Source: Isoetes taiwanensis
Lineage: Eukaryota > Streptophyta > Lycopodiopsida > Isoetales > Isoetaceae
NCBI GenBank assembly: GCA_021234155.1
Contig: JAJEKV010000032.1
Span: forward strand, 13,904,283-13,968,282
Direction: 5' to 3'
DNA: 64,000 nucleotides
Shown here: positions 33,147 to 44,387 of the stretch, one piece after another
Layout: each line of letters starts with the position of its first letter
Position numbering within the stretch: the first letter of the stretch is position 1
Notes under the pieces: generated by a model
The model's database searches: none
What the model was told of the DNA's origin: nothing
The model's input: the letters and a program-made list of their open reading frames with translations, nothing else
Made by a program: the position numbers and the translations under genes

Positions 33147-33418
33147 AGTTTGCGGCCCCCCCCCTCTGTCCCGGTGAACACTACAGCCTGCAGCAGGTGA
33201 ATAAGACAAAACAGGCGAAAGAAGACAAAAAAAACATTTGTTTGATGATTCTCGCGCCCGTTCCTTTGTTTGATTCTCGCCAACAATCAACCCTAACAAC
33301 CACCAATCAACCCCAACAACCCGAGTGACAAAAACAGTCAATCTTGATGTATTTCACGTCGCAACAAAGAAGACTGCTTGTTGGCTGTCGTGTTCACCGA
33401 CGGGGGCCGCAAACTAGA
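33147..33418. repeat. Foldback insertion inside the LTR element
   Basis: CTAGTTTGCGGCCCCC near 33148 with CGGTGAACACTACAGCC to about 33190 is matched in inverse by GGCTGTCGTGTTCACCG and GGGGGCCGCAAACTAG at 33380-33415. The arms are about 45 bases with a loop of about 190. No target duplication is clear. It is probably a small nested MITE. Confidence 0.6.
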
Positions 33419-33857
33419 AACTAGCCAAAATTTATCTGAAACAAAGCACAAGAAATTTATCGGAAAGAAAGCTACTGAGAGTGTAGCGGTATCATCGACC
33501 TTGTTTTGTTTGAGACAAGATGCGTCATCATTATTAAAAGCTCTACAAACAAGAAAATATGGCACCATAGCCAAACCCTCATTTCCTTCTTTTACCTCTT
33601 GTCTGCCATATCCAAAAAGCCGCCAGATCTATCCTCTGTTTGCCTCAGACCTATGCTTGCAGAAAATGAACACAGAAAGGATGCCGGATTTCTGCCATGC
33701 CCTAACTGCCCAGCCGCGCACAGGAAGGCCATGTTCTAAACCCGGCTGTCGCCTGTTCGTGGAAAAGAAAAAAAAAGAGAGAGGAAAAAAAAAGTTATGA
33801 AGAACGATAGAATGCAAAGGTCATAGTCAAATTAAAATCCTTTTAACTCATAACGGA

Positions 33858-33922
33858 CATGGCATGTTGGATAAGTTGTTGGTTCTTTAACCATAAAACT
33901 TGGGTTCAAGTCCTTCTAAGCA
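33858..33922 (+). other. Degenerate tRNA-like segment
   Basis: GGATAAGTTGTTGG resembles a box A and GGTTCAAGTCC at 33902-33912 is a good box B. Acceptor-stem pairing is missing. It is probably a SINE head or tRNA relic within the LTR element. Confidence 0.4.
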
Positions 33923-34074
33923 CAACAATGTGTTGTTACGAAGATGTTATTTATTTTCTTATATATTGAAGGATTGATTTGCATTGATTTTGAAATGTAC
34001 GAGCTAGATTTTTCATCTTGCATTTCAAATTACTTCAAAACAAACATAATTTGAAAACAAATGTGAAAAAAAAA

Positions 34075-35432
34075 ATGGTTTTAAAATATTCCTTCTATGA
34101 TCATGATGATCCTCACAAGATGAGAGCAAAAACTCATGTAAAGCAATTCGAGGCCCTAAGCATGTTAAATGGGCATAACGAAGACTCTATAAGGGTGTTT
34201 GATCTTCCCAACAACCTTGCAGGGTGTAGCCGCTAACCTGATGTACTCAAATATTGACTCTATGTCTACATGGAATGAAATGAAAAGTTATTTTATTTCT
34301 ATGTTCCAAGAAGGATTGTCTTATAGAGAATGTAGAAAAATATTGGATACAATGAAAATTGAGGAAGGAGAACATCCTCGAGAGTTTGCTTTGAGAATTC
34401 AAGATATAGTTGCAGAAATGCAACCCAGACCGCATGAAGAAGATATAATTGAATGGTATATTAATGGATTTCCATTTGAAGTATGCCAAAGGTTACAAAT
34501 AGAAGATCCTCCTACATTAGACCAAGCAGTTCAGAGAGCTGTTGTGGTAAAAAGAGTTCTAGGTTCTAGGAAGCATGAAGAACTAGAACTAGAGAGCTCT
34601 GTGCATAGTAAGGCACAAGAGATGAACGAAATGGAGGAATATAGACTTGAGGAAAGTTGTGATAAGAAACATAGTACATGTGACTATGTAAATTCACGTG
34701 GAAGTTGCAAATCTATGAGCAATGAGGTTGATCCATACAAAATAGGAAATGTCGAAATGATTCTTGATGATTTTATAAAAACCCAGGAGCTTCAAAATGG
34801 CAATATAAATGAAGTAGAATTCTTCAAAGTGGAAACTGAGAAGATATTTGATTTCTATGATATCAAATATATGTTTGATCGCCCATTGTATGAAAACAAG
34901 AAGGTGGAAATTTGGATTGAGAAAGAAACTTGCACTCAAGCAATTGAAAGGCACGTTACAGGTGATGAAAATTTGGCAACACATAGTGCTACCTATGATA
35001 TTGTGAAAATAGCTCCAATCCTTAAAGAATTCCAAAGAGAAAATCTTATGGGCAAATGGGGAAGCGTGCCCATCATCAATAGATTATTTTGTGAAAAAGT
35101 GGTCTCCAAAGTTAATGCCGCTACAGGACCTCATATTGAAGAACTCCGAATCATAGAGAATGCAAACAAGTATGACATGGAGAATGTTAAAGATATGATT
35201 TATCTTGAGAAATCCAAGTTCAAGGCAAATCCATTCATATGGACAAATTGTTATGAACAGGGCCATATAGACCAACAAGGAAACTTTATAGATAATTTCT
35301 TGACAAAGAAAAATATGCTTATTCATTATGGCACCTTGCTTCAACAAGAACCAAAACCCAAAGTAAAAATCAAACATTCCATTGAGAAGAGTGATGAGAA
35401 CCCAGGTTCTCATCAAAAGTTTGGGGGAAATA
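34075..35432 (+). pseudogene. Gag protein of the LTR element (frameshifted)
   Basis: The frame from about 34075 (DHDDPHKMRAKTHVKQFEAL ... VFDLPNNLAG) continues after a one-base shift at about 34225 with NIDSMSTWNEMKSYFISMFQ, then YRECRKILDTMKIEEGEHPR, EFALRIQDIV, and IIEWYINGFPFEVCQRLQI. The W..F...F.... ...L......GE....F..R........ ...I..F..G pattern is that of retrotransposon gag (capsid) domains. The C-terminal two thirds is acidic and unassigned. No zinc knuckle was seen. The open frame runs through the polypurine tract into the 3' LTR. Confidence 0.65.
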
Positions 35433-35811
35433 TGTTAGGGGTTTTCCACCCTTTGAATGCATTAGCACTATGGCTATTAAATTTGAAGACACTATCATTA
35501 TTGGCATGGGTCCACATCACATTTTACATGACTAAAGGGGGGATCATGTATGGAGTGAGAGAGAGATCATTAGTTGAAGACCATGATCATGTGGGTGTTC
35601 TTGTTGTATCTTGTCAATTTCAAAAAGAAGTGCAGTTTGAGTATCTTTTGTGATGTTCTTGTAATGTAAGTGTGGATGTAAGTGTGCTTTTGATTATCTT
35701 AATTCTGGGTGAGAGGCAGAGTTAAGTGTCTTAGTTTGTGTGCTGATGAAGGCCTTCGGGCCAAGTCCAAGGTCTTGAATTCTGTCTTGAAAGGGAGATT
35801 TTCCCTTAACA
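35433..35811 (+). repeat. 3' LTR of the gag-only element
   Basis: 379 bases, same ends as the 5' LTR, with an internal deletion of about 175 bases near 35518. It is followed directly by TTTAG. Confidence 0.9.
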
Positions 35812-36135
35812 TTTAGGAATTTAAAATAATTAAAAAAGTTAAAAACCAATATATGCAGTTTATAGGCATCAATATGAGTAGCCGTGTAATATGTGATATT
35901 ATGCATTGATGTAATAGTGGGAACGCCAATAAGCATGTAAGATATGATAATATGCATTGATGCAGTGGGAACACAAACTATTACACCCAACACTCTAAAT
36001 TAAATTCCCCCTAAACCCCCTTTGGTTTGGTGCATATTCACACGGGGGGTCTTCGCCATGTGCAGGTGATGATTGCGCTGATGGTGGCAGGACTAATTAA
36101 ACTTGATCTTCATTTATTGGGTTCTCTGGTACAGT
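35812..36135. repeat. Second copy of the inverted-MITE block, right part
   Basis: Matches 27798-28122, including the MITE end CATATTCACACGGGGGGTC and 80 bases beyond it (CTTCGCCATGTGCAGGTGAT ...). The two copies diverge after GGTACAGT. Confidence 0.85.
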
Positions 36136-36280
36136 GTATGGATCAATATCGTGTTGATTTCAGGCATCGGAGGAATGTCATGTGGAATTGATGGATTGTG
36201 AAATTCTATAGTCTGCATGAACTTAAAGGAAAGTTGGTTAGATTGATATTAATTTAGAAAATAGAATTTTACTAGTGAAA

Positions 36281-36408
36281 ATAAAAGCTTTTGACACTGA
36301 TATGCTCTACAATAATGTTTTATTCACAATCCTTTAGTAGCGAAATAAAATTGAATCAAATAAAAGCTTTAGACATTGATATGCTCTATAATAATGTTTT
36401 ATTCACAA
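36281..36408. repeat. Tandem ~75-bp duplication next to element A
   Basis: AATAAAAGCTTTTGACACTG then ATATGCTCTACAATAATG is repeated as AATAAAAGCTTTAGACATTG then ATATGCTCTATAATAATG. Element A begins immediately after the second unit. Confidence 0.7.
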
Positions 36409-36667
36409 ATCGGGTAAAAGCATGAAAGGGTGTCTATAAATGTAGCCCTTTTTGTACATATACATATGTACCGAATGCACATTTTTGGAATAACTGTCAT
36501 TCATGACCCGCTAGTAACTGCCATGATTAATGGCTATCCACTACTCTGAACCCGCAATTATCGGATTTTGAAATTCTTTCCCAAATTCTTTCTTGGTTTG
36601 CCTCTCGTTCACTATCCCGCCCCTGCCTTCTCTGCTTGAATTCCGATCACGAATTCTTCATCTAGCT

Positions 36668-37176
36668 ATGGCCCCAAAACGCCCCCAGATGAGTGCTTGC
36701 TCATCACCACAGCCCAAGCAAGAAGCCAGTGCTTCCGGCAGTGGAATTTTACCTCCAAGGAGTTTACGTTTGGGTTCTGAGGTGATCCAAGCCAAAGACC
36801 TCCGTGATAAACATGCAGAGGCCCAGAGGCCCACATACCCAACCTAGAGATGGTTATGAACGAGGTATGGGGTGAAGCTCCAAAAAACAGACGAGGATTC
36901 AAGGAAGGGAGAATCCAGAACGCATGGAAAGATGATTTTTTTAAATATTATGAATTGGTTTATGGCAAGAAACAGGTTACACACCATTATATTTCTACCT
37001 ATTTTGCCAGAGCATTTGCTCTTCACTTGAAGGGACGGCTTGTTGATTGGATGGACGTGGCTAGGACCGCCAAAGATCTTGCCAAAACCCTCATTTCAGA
37101 CGTTATAGAGGACCCTACAACAGGTAAATCCTCAACTATCAAACAAGACATCGTGATTGCGGCCAGAGAATATTAG
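36668..37176 (+). pseudogene. Element A, first plus-strand exon(s), unknown domain
   Basis: An ATG at 36668 opens MAPKRPQMSACSSPQPKQEA, a basic, Ser-rich start. After a frame change at about 36845 the frame reads VMNEVWGEAPKNRRGFKEGR, WKDDFFKYYELVYGKKQVTH, YFARAFALHLKGRLVDWMDV, and ends at 37176. I recognise no family. It is the first coding block after the left terminus and probably the N-terminus of the accessory protein whose later exons hold the Ulp1-like and HAD domains. Confidence 0.45.
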
Positions 37177-37474
37177 AGCCCGGGTTATTCTAGATCGGAT
37201 GTTGACACAATAAAGCGATTACTTAAGCATGGGTTGGAGGAGAAAACTAACCTATTGAATGAAGTAGAAGCTTTGGAAGAAAAAGGAGGGATGCATTGAA
37301 GGTCATCACCGGATTGAGGGTAGAAAGGATATGCTATCCAGAAGATCCGCAGCAGATCTGCCGAAAAATAGATGAGACAAAACAGAATTTGACAAATTGT
37401 CCCGGGATCCCGGCTGGAAATCAAGTTATCTTGAGTGTTGAAGTACAAGTTGGAAGACTTGGTTATGAGTAGAC

Positions 37475-37900
37475 ATGATAAAGAGCAAGCACTCTTCTAA
37501 GCTAGAAATTGGTTTGCAGGAAGCAACTAAAAAGAAATTGAAAGGCATGAAATCTCAATTGAACAAGCAAAGGAAAAACTTAATTGCATTGAATTGGTTC
37601 AAAGAAAGGCATTCACAGATTTTGGATTTCATGGGGAGAGCGGGACCTATTGTTCTCAAGACCGAGGCCCCCCCAGAGGGAGCTACTTCTATAGAGCAGT
37701 TCATCACATTAGGTTCATGTACTGTTGTGGCCAAGGCTTTGGCAAAACGGGTTTGTTGTTTACTAGCTCCATGCAGAGAGATGCTTATTGCCTCTTCGCT
37801 TGTGTTATCTGGTCCATGAAAGATTGCAATTGCATCGGGATGGGGCATTGAATTCAGCTTGGTTTCCCCTGCTTTGTGAAAGGTATGCATTGCTCTCAAC
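37475..37900 (+). pseudogene. Element A, coiled-coil-like exon, unknown
   Basis: The frame reads EIGLQEATKKKLKGMKSQLN, KQRKNLIALNWFKERHSQIL, then APPEGATSIEQFITLGSCTV. The preceding 37200-37470 stretch (LLKHGLEEKTNLLNEVEALE) is also Lys/Glu/Leu-rich in another frame, so a coiled coil broken by shifts is likely. Function unknown. Confidence 0.4.
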
Positions 37901-38239
37901 TAATTTAAACTTATATTTCTCTTAATTCATATTTGTTATTGTAATCTGCATAGTTCTACATGTATGGCTTTCAGTGCATTGCTATTCCTTGTACATGTAT
38001 AACTTTTAGTGTACATCTCAGAAGGAGGTACATAGGCATATATTTGCTTGTTTATTGATGCTTTTATTTTTGAGCTTGGACCTAGCTTGTATCAGGTTGT
38101 ACATGTCTCTAATGGAGTCTACATCTGCAAATAGATGTACATGCATTTGTCTTTAGAGTGCATCTGTAGATGGATTCATAAGTATGTGCATTTTTTACAT
38201 ATATGTGCTTTTTTTGGGCATAGATCTACATTCCCTAAC

Positions 38240-38400
38240 TGGATACCTGGGTACATCTGGGTACATCTGGGTACATTGAGGTACCTCTATGTACATTGAG
38301 AAACATGTACATGTACATTTGGCTATAGTTAAATGTAGTTACGTACATTTGGTACATTTTATGTACATGAAATGTACATGCTTGGCAGAATGTACCGGAT
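38240..38400. repeat. GTACAT motif array, left
   Basis: About ten copies of GTACAT, many as the palindrome ATGTACAT, within 160 bases (GGGTACATCTGGGTACATCT and following). The array lies about 1.8 kb inside the left end of element A, in a probable intron. A matching array lies about 1.4-1.8 kb inside the right end. Confidence 0.7.
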
Positions 38401-38460
38401 ATTTCTCATTAGTTCCGTTTTTCATGTTCTTTTATGTCTATTGAAATTTAGATCATTTGT

Positions 38461-39266
38461 TTGTTTTTGATGAGGTCGTTCCTATCCCGAGCGGCTTTAA
38501 TGGCTGATGTTCTTGAGCCATCTGCATCGACTCTCTTTACAGATTTTACTGAGCATAATAAGCAGACCGAATCTGTAGACCCTCAATCTTCCAGCTCCAG
38601 ATCACCAATGACATTTACAGTGCCAGTAATAGAACCATCTGCAACAGTGCCTCCTCGAACATGGCAAAGTGAAGTTGAGGAAATTGAGAGGATGGTACTT
38701 GAGAAAGCTAAAGCAGTTGCAGGTGCAGAGCCTTCAATGATCGCGCAATGAAACTCTTTCATCACCAAGTGCTAAATTAGTAATTGGAGAAGCTAAGAAA
38801 GATTCAGCTTCTGTCTCAGCATCATCTGCAGGTCCCAGTTCTGGACCTGTTATAGAAGAAGCTACAAAGGACACAGATCCAGATTTTATCCCAGGAGATA
38901 CCAGGAAAGAGGAAGTTGAGTTGGTAGTTGAGTCCACTCCAAAGAGGAGGCAAAAGAATGCTGGTGATGGCACTACAAGAGGAAAAAAACAGGCAAAATC
39001 TCCAGCAACAAAAAAATGTCCTCCGAAAAGAAAATCTCCAGGCAAAAAAGTGCCACCACCACCTAGAAAGAGGTATGTCCAAGATGAACTAATTTTGTTA
39101 AACATCTCAGATTTATGATAATTAACCACATTTTTTTTGTACATAGGACACGATCACAGGCCGTGAAGGAAGCTGATCCTGATCCTTCTGAGTCGGAACC
39201 GGAAGAGGAAGAGGATCTACAAGCAAATATTGATGTGATAACAAATAAGGTGCAGCAATCCACGTA
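38461..39266 (+). pseudogene. Element A, disordered acidic/basic linker exons
   Basis: Frames read DVLEPSASTLFTDFTEHNKQ, TWQSEVEEIERMVLEKAKAV, then after a one-base shift near 38750 SASVSASSAGPSSGPVIEEA, and a basic stretch TPKRRQKNAGDGTTRGKKQA, KCPPKRKSPGKKVPPPPRKR that ends at a donor. The next exon begins TRSQAVKEADPDPSESEPEE. This looks like a nuclear, disordered linker with localisation signals. Element B has a shorter acidic linker in the same place, just before its HAD domain. Confidence 0.45.
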
Positions 39267-39364
39267 AGATCTTTGAAGCAGGTGATGAATTTACAAGGTG
39301 AGTAATATACAATTGATTACAATAGATATATTCTTTTGCTAATGCTGTTGTTTCCTTGTACAGT

Positions 39365-40293
39365 TTAGTGAACCGACTGAAAAGGTTGGTTCCAATCACT
39401 CCTTATAGGGACTGTCCTCCTAAGCCTGCACCCTCTATCTTTCAAAGTGATGTCGACGAGTTCTGCTGGAAGCTGGACTTGACCTCTAAGATGGTAGATG
39501 TCTATGGGAGGTAGGCTAGCATTTCAACATATTTATGTTATTTCATTCCCTAAGTCACTCATCTTATGTATTAATATGTATTCTGGATTTGTGTGCAGGT
39601 ACCTTTGTAGCAGTCTTCCATCTGATTGGAAACACAAGTTTCAAGAACAGGGGGGGCAGATGCACAGAACACTAACATAAAGGAAGGGCTGGATGGCATT
39701 TTGATTGCAAGATGCCAATACATATTTGTTCCAATTCTGCAAGGCCCAAATGTGGCATTGGCAATACTTGTGCTTGCTGGTCCAGTGAAAAGCTCTTTTC
39801 CATCTATAGCTAGCCCAAGTATCTGAGATCCTCTCTCTGTCAAAGGCTATGTACCCGATGCTAAAGTGGTCCAGAAGTAAGTATGAGTTTCTGTTTTGTT
39901 TTTATGATTTGATTATTCTCATATTGCAATTTCTTATGCTTGATTTATTCTCACATTGCAATTTTGCAGGTTTCATAAGCTTGTGATCAATAACATGATG
40001 CTCGGATCCAACAGCTTAAACCATGGTAGAAAGAACTTTGATGCTCCTGTGTTCTGTCCTAAAATGCCAGAAACTAGTACCAGCAACCCTTACATGTACA
40101 TTGTGGCTTACATGCACAAATTCATAGATGCCGTGGTTGATGCACAGCCAAGCATAGTCCTCTAATACTTGTGCACCATGCAGATGACACCCAGTTGGTT
40201 CACTCATGCCTATGCCAAGTCATGGAGGGATCATCTAATGGAGGCATTAATTGTAGAAGGCGAGATGAATATACAAGCAGTTGTTCCTACACA
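39365..40293 (+). pseudogene. Element A, Ulp1-like domain lacking catalytic residues
   Basis: Exons read LVNRLKRLVPITPYRDCPPK, VDEFCWKLDLTSKMVDVYGR (donor), YLCSSLPSDWKHKF, then after a shift at the G7 run near 39651 ARCQYIFVPILQGPNVALAI, and KFHKLVINNMMLGSNSLNHG, YMYIVAYMHKFIDAVV. Compared with the Ulp1 of element B (KCQYMFAPTCDGHHWTCFLI; SCGPTVCSFMHKFMRG), the CQY.F.P and MHKF words align, but the active-site His, Gln and Cys have no counterpart. Ulp1/C48 enzymes cleave SUMO-like modifiers; this copy would be inactive even if translated. The last exon ends VVPTQ/G at a donor that joins to the HAD exon. Confidence 0.45.
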
Positions 40294-40508
40294 GGGTAGA
40301 TAGTCCCTTTGACTTGTTTGTAAATTACAGTTTTGTATGAGCCATGCTCCGAGCTTCTTTGTACTCAATAAGTAATGAAAAAATTAATTTATTTGTCTCA
40401 CTTACACCTGTGCAAATAACAATCGTGTAATTATCAATGTGTTTTCTCAATTGTGTGATCTGAAATGTAATTATAAATTGTGAATCTCAAGTATTTTCTT
40501 GCTGACAG

Positions 40509-41163
40509 GTGAATCATCTAATTCAGGGAGAAAGCTCATTATCTTTGACTTAAATTCTGTGTTGGGCAAGAGTGTGCACAAGAATGAAAATATTAACTCA
40601 AGATACCAACAGATCCAGAAAGATGAGCTTCAATTTAATATAGGAAACAGGTTTTTTTTACTGCAGGCCAGGGTTAGCATCACTGTTAGCATTTGTAAGA
40701 GAAGGGTTTGATGTTGCCATCTGGTCTTCACTCACTTCTAAAAATCTTCAACCAATTGTGGAATATTTGTGATGCTTTTTCCATAAAGCTGAAGTTTGTT
40801 TACAGCCAGGAGCAGTGTTGGACTCTGCCACACAAACACCCTACTGAACCTCAAAAGGGGTTGTTTGTGAAACCATTAGCTGTGGTATGGAAAGAGTACC
40901 CAGAGTACTATGGACATACAGTTCTGATCGACGACGAAAGATACAAATCCACTTTGAATCCTGTAGGAAGCTACATATGTCCTTTCTCTTGGACACCGAT
41001 ATTAGCTGGTGACAGATTTCTTGTCATGGAGCTCATTCCATGGCTTAATGGATTCAAAATGGCCGAAGATGGTATAGTTTATGTGAAAGAGCATCCAATG
41101 ACTAATGCAGCAGATGGCATATCGAGGCGGGTGGAACAGATTTTTGCCGGCAAACTATGGTAG
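40509..41163 (+). pseudogene. Element A, FCP1/NIF-type HAD phosphatase-like domain
   Basis: After an acceptor (GCTGACAG) the frame reads GRKLIIFDLNSVLGKSVHKN (motif I as D-x-N), GLASLLAFVREGFDVAIWSS (motif II, WSS), then a one-base shift near 40770, DAFSIKLKFVYSQEQCW, KPLAVVWKEYPEYYGHTVLI and DDERYKSTLNPVGSY (motif III, IDD). It ends PWLNGFKMAEDGIVYVKEHP. The order and spacing match plant NLI-interacting-factor-like phosphatases of the FCP1/SCP fold. The second catalytic Asp of the canonical DxDx(T/V) motif is Asn, as in some plant members, so activity is doubtful. The frameshift marks a pseudogene. Confidence 0.7.
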
Positions 41164-41415
41164 CAACTTGGGGACTCTGCTTTGCCTAAATTTAGTCAAT
41201 ATCTGAACAAGGAATGGAGAAATCGCCATCATGTTATTGGCCTCTCGACCGCCCATTGTTGGTACAGACTTTGGTGATGTACAAATTCAAATGTTATGAA
41301 TATATGTATCAAAGTTTTTGTTCATTGCACTTGAGTACTCTGTTTTTACTGTCTTTCTTATTGGTACAATTATGAGTGTGTATACATAATTAAGTGATCT
41401 TCATTTGCTTTGTAG

Positions 41416-41843
41416 ATGAATGGACTGAAACACAAAAGACTATTAAGAAACTAAGAGATAGAGTTCTGCTGCACCCAGAGGTAATACAAACCAACACAAG
41501 CTGCAAGTACATAGGGTTGGGGACCGATTATCGCCTCTATACTGATGTTCCTGAATTTTGGGAAAAGGTTGAGCAAATTGAAAATTATGAGGAACGAGCA
41601 ACCATGAAAGGTATATTGGCAGCAAATCACTTGTTGCACAACCCTTGGGGGAAGGCACGTGTCCTGGAAGATGCAGGCCATGTAGGATGGAAAGGTTTGC
41701 CAGTGGCACGTGCTATAGAAACCGCATGGACTACTGCTTTAGAGGATATCTCTTCAGCCTCTCGGCGGGCTGGAAGACATGATGCAATAGTCATAAGATA
41801 TCAGGCTCCTACTGACATTTTGAAGCTTGGTCATGAATTATGA
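41416..41843 (+). CDS. Element A, unassigned C-terminal exon
   Basis: After a possible acceptor (TTTGTAG) the frame reads DEWTETQKTIKKLRDRVLLH, YIGLGTDYRLYTDVPEFWEK, GILAANHLLHNPWGKARVLE, and ends ILKLGHEL. I recognise no family. It lies 250 bases after the HAD block on the same strand and could be the C-terminal part of that protein or a separate small gene. No counterpart was seen in element B, where a Ulp1 domain follows the HAD block. Confidence 0.4.
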
Positions 41844-43989
41844 GCCATGCTCATTTTCGGGTGTGTTGTATTTATGTCCACAATATAAATATATCAACCA
41901 TTTGTACATGAAAACCTGTCCATTTCTTATCTTTGCCATGACTGAAACCATTTTTAATGTTTATGCAATTCAACTTTCTTGTGTTCAATTCTAATCAACT
42001 TACACTTAACAAATTTTTATAATATTTCTGGAATGTACAACATATGTACATGTACATTGATGTACATAATGCACTTCTGAAGTAGTCCAGTTCTTCAGTT
42101 CTTATAACAAAGTATTACAATATTTCTGGAAAGTACTACAGATCTGACTTAGTCCATGTCATCTACAATTGCTGGAAGTTGTGATAACAATGTCTCATGG
42201 ACTTCATCTGGCAAGTGAAATGCTGTGCTTGCCCCCTTCAGCTTGTGTTTTACTTTCTTGAATGGGATTCGAACCCCAATCACAGATTCTGCAGGTACCA
42301 AAACATTCTTAGTAGGAAGCAGTTTATACTTATTGTGGCAGCCTGGGATTAGTTCATAATATTGTCCTTCAATGACACTAGTGCCAGCAGAGTATTCATT
42401 TCCATAGTCATCAATTGAATCTTCTTCCAATGCATGCTTTTCCCTGGTGCACATGAGAACATAGTATGAAACACCTTCCACATTGTCTGGTGCTGCAAAA
42501 GACACAAATACATCCAAAAAGCACTACAAGTGTCATCTAAACCAGCCTCGTCCTCTGCATACAAAACATCCACATCATTTTCAGCTTCAACACGAGAGGC
42601 AATATGATCTGTGGGCTCCAAACTTTTTAGAGACCATTCTCCACAATGTTTAATGTTCTCACAATTCAACCAATTGAAGTTAATGCAAGCATCACAAAAG
42701 CGAGAGTGGTGTGATAGCAACTTTGTTGGATCTCTTTGGGTTTATAGTTGACACGTAATGTATCTGGCGAGTACCAGGTAAAGTCTTGCAATTGAATGCT
42801 TGCCGCCTCTGTTCACATCTGCTTTTCCAACCTCCCAAAACACCCTTTCACAATCCGATTCCTTGGCCCTTAAAACCGCACACAATTTGTTTACACTGAC
42901 ATCAGCGGCATGCCATTTTGTTTTTCTCGCCGCTCTCAAGCCACAACTTTGCTATACCAGCCTCGCCATCATGTGTGCCTTTCCCATGGCCAGATCCAAA
43001 GAAATTCCATATCACTCGAATTTTATTTTCAACATGGTATCTACAGATTCCATACCATGCCCGTGCAGATTTGAATTGAGATGCACAACCATCCGACCAC
43101 ACATAATGAAGGTTTATGTGTCCACCTCCATTATTCTTAAGCCACCCCAAATGTAATTTAAAACCATATTGCACAAAATGAGTGTCGTGCTTCCTGTCAT
43201 CTGAAACATAGAAATGCACTGTTTTTTTAAGCAGGATTCCAATGCTCGGATTGCACTTCTGTCCCTGGTTTCAATGTGTAGTTCTCTGCAAAGTCAACAA
43301 CAGACAACACACTATTATCCGGGAGTTTCTCAACACATCTTTTAAACTGTTTGCTCTGCCAGTGTGCTGTAAAGTTATGATCTGTAAACTTAGCAAGCTG
43401 ATTTTTCATGTTCTTTAACAAAACAGATGCTTTGTCATTCTGATCAACTAATCTAAGCCTTCTGGATGTACCTTTTTTGGATGGCTCATTGACATATGCA
43501 TATACTTGCCAGTCCACATTCTGAATTCCATCTTCCTCGTTTGGACAGATGTCTAATTTCTTCACTCCACATTCATCACATTCGCCTTTGATGCATTTTA
43601 GTTTATGCCATTCATCCGTCACTCGCAAACTGTTGACCTCCACAAGATACTAACATTATCAAAAGTCTTCTTGTTTGCTTGACATACTCCATTGTTTTGC
43701 TGGGATGCACAGACACTGCAGCAGCAAGTGCAATTAACATGTAGGGATCTCCTCATATCATTGAAGGCCTTTCTGTACAGATCTGCTTGCTCATGTTTGA
43801 CACAACAACATGTGTTTCTCTCCTTCAATTTCCTTATGCAATCAGGTTTCAGATACTCGAACTGTCGAAGGCGAACTTTGGTATCAGGATTCTGATATAC
43901 AAACTGTTGATAAAGCTCAGACTGCAGTAACAAAAGCATTAAAGACCATGTTAGCAAAATGATGTCGGCAACCAGATGCCAAAAGAGTA

Positions 43990-44350
43990 TTGAACTATAC
44001 TATTGTACAATTAATGTATGTTCTATGTACATAAAATGTCCATCCAACAGTTCCACTGATCTGTTACTGTACATCTAATGTACATCAATACATCTAATGT
44101 ACAGCCAACAGTTCCACTGATCTGTTACTGTACATCCAATGTACATCCAATGTACATCTAATTAATGTTCCAATATTAGTACATCACATTAATGTTACAA
44201 TATTAGTACAACTAATGTACATATGTCTGATTTGTTTGGCTTCATTACCTGAAAGTACACTAAAATGTAAAATGATGTAATTTTGATATTCAAGTACATG
44301 TAAATGCAGCTGCATGGACATGTAAGTGTTAATGGATGTACATCTAAAAA
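43990..44350. repeat. GTACAT motif array, right (in transposase intron)
   Basis: About a dozen copies of GTACAT(C/A), often spaced as TAATGTACATC, lie in the intron (43922-44850) of the element A transposase. They mirror the left array at 38240-38400 in distance from the element end. GTACAT is much rarer elsewhere in the window. Confidence 0.7.
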
Positions 44351-44387
44351 GTACCTAATAGCACATCACTGCAAGATTTCTGCTACT

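Larger units (their letters stand above)
32133..35811 (+). mobile_element. Gag-only LTR retrotransposon
   Basis: LTRs start TGTTAGGGG and end CCCTTAACA. A 5-bp target duplication TTTAG flanks the element (32128-32132 and 35812-35816). The interior carries a gag-like frame but no protease, integrase or reverse transcriptase, so it is non-autonomous. TTTGGTTCAGTTGCCGGGAC just after the left LTR is the likely primer-binding site (tRNA not identified), and TTTGGGGGAAATA just before the right LTR is the polypurine tract. Confidence 0.9.
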
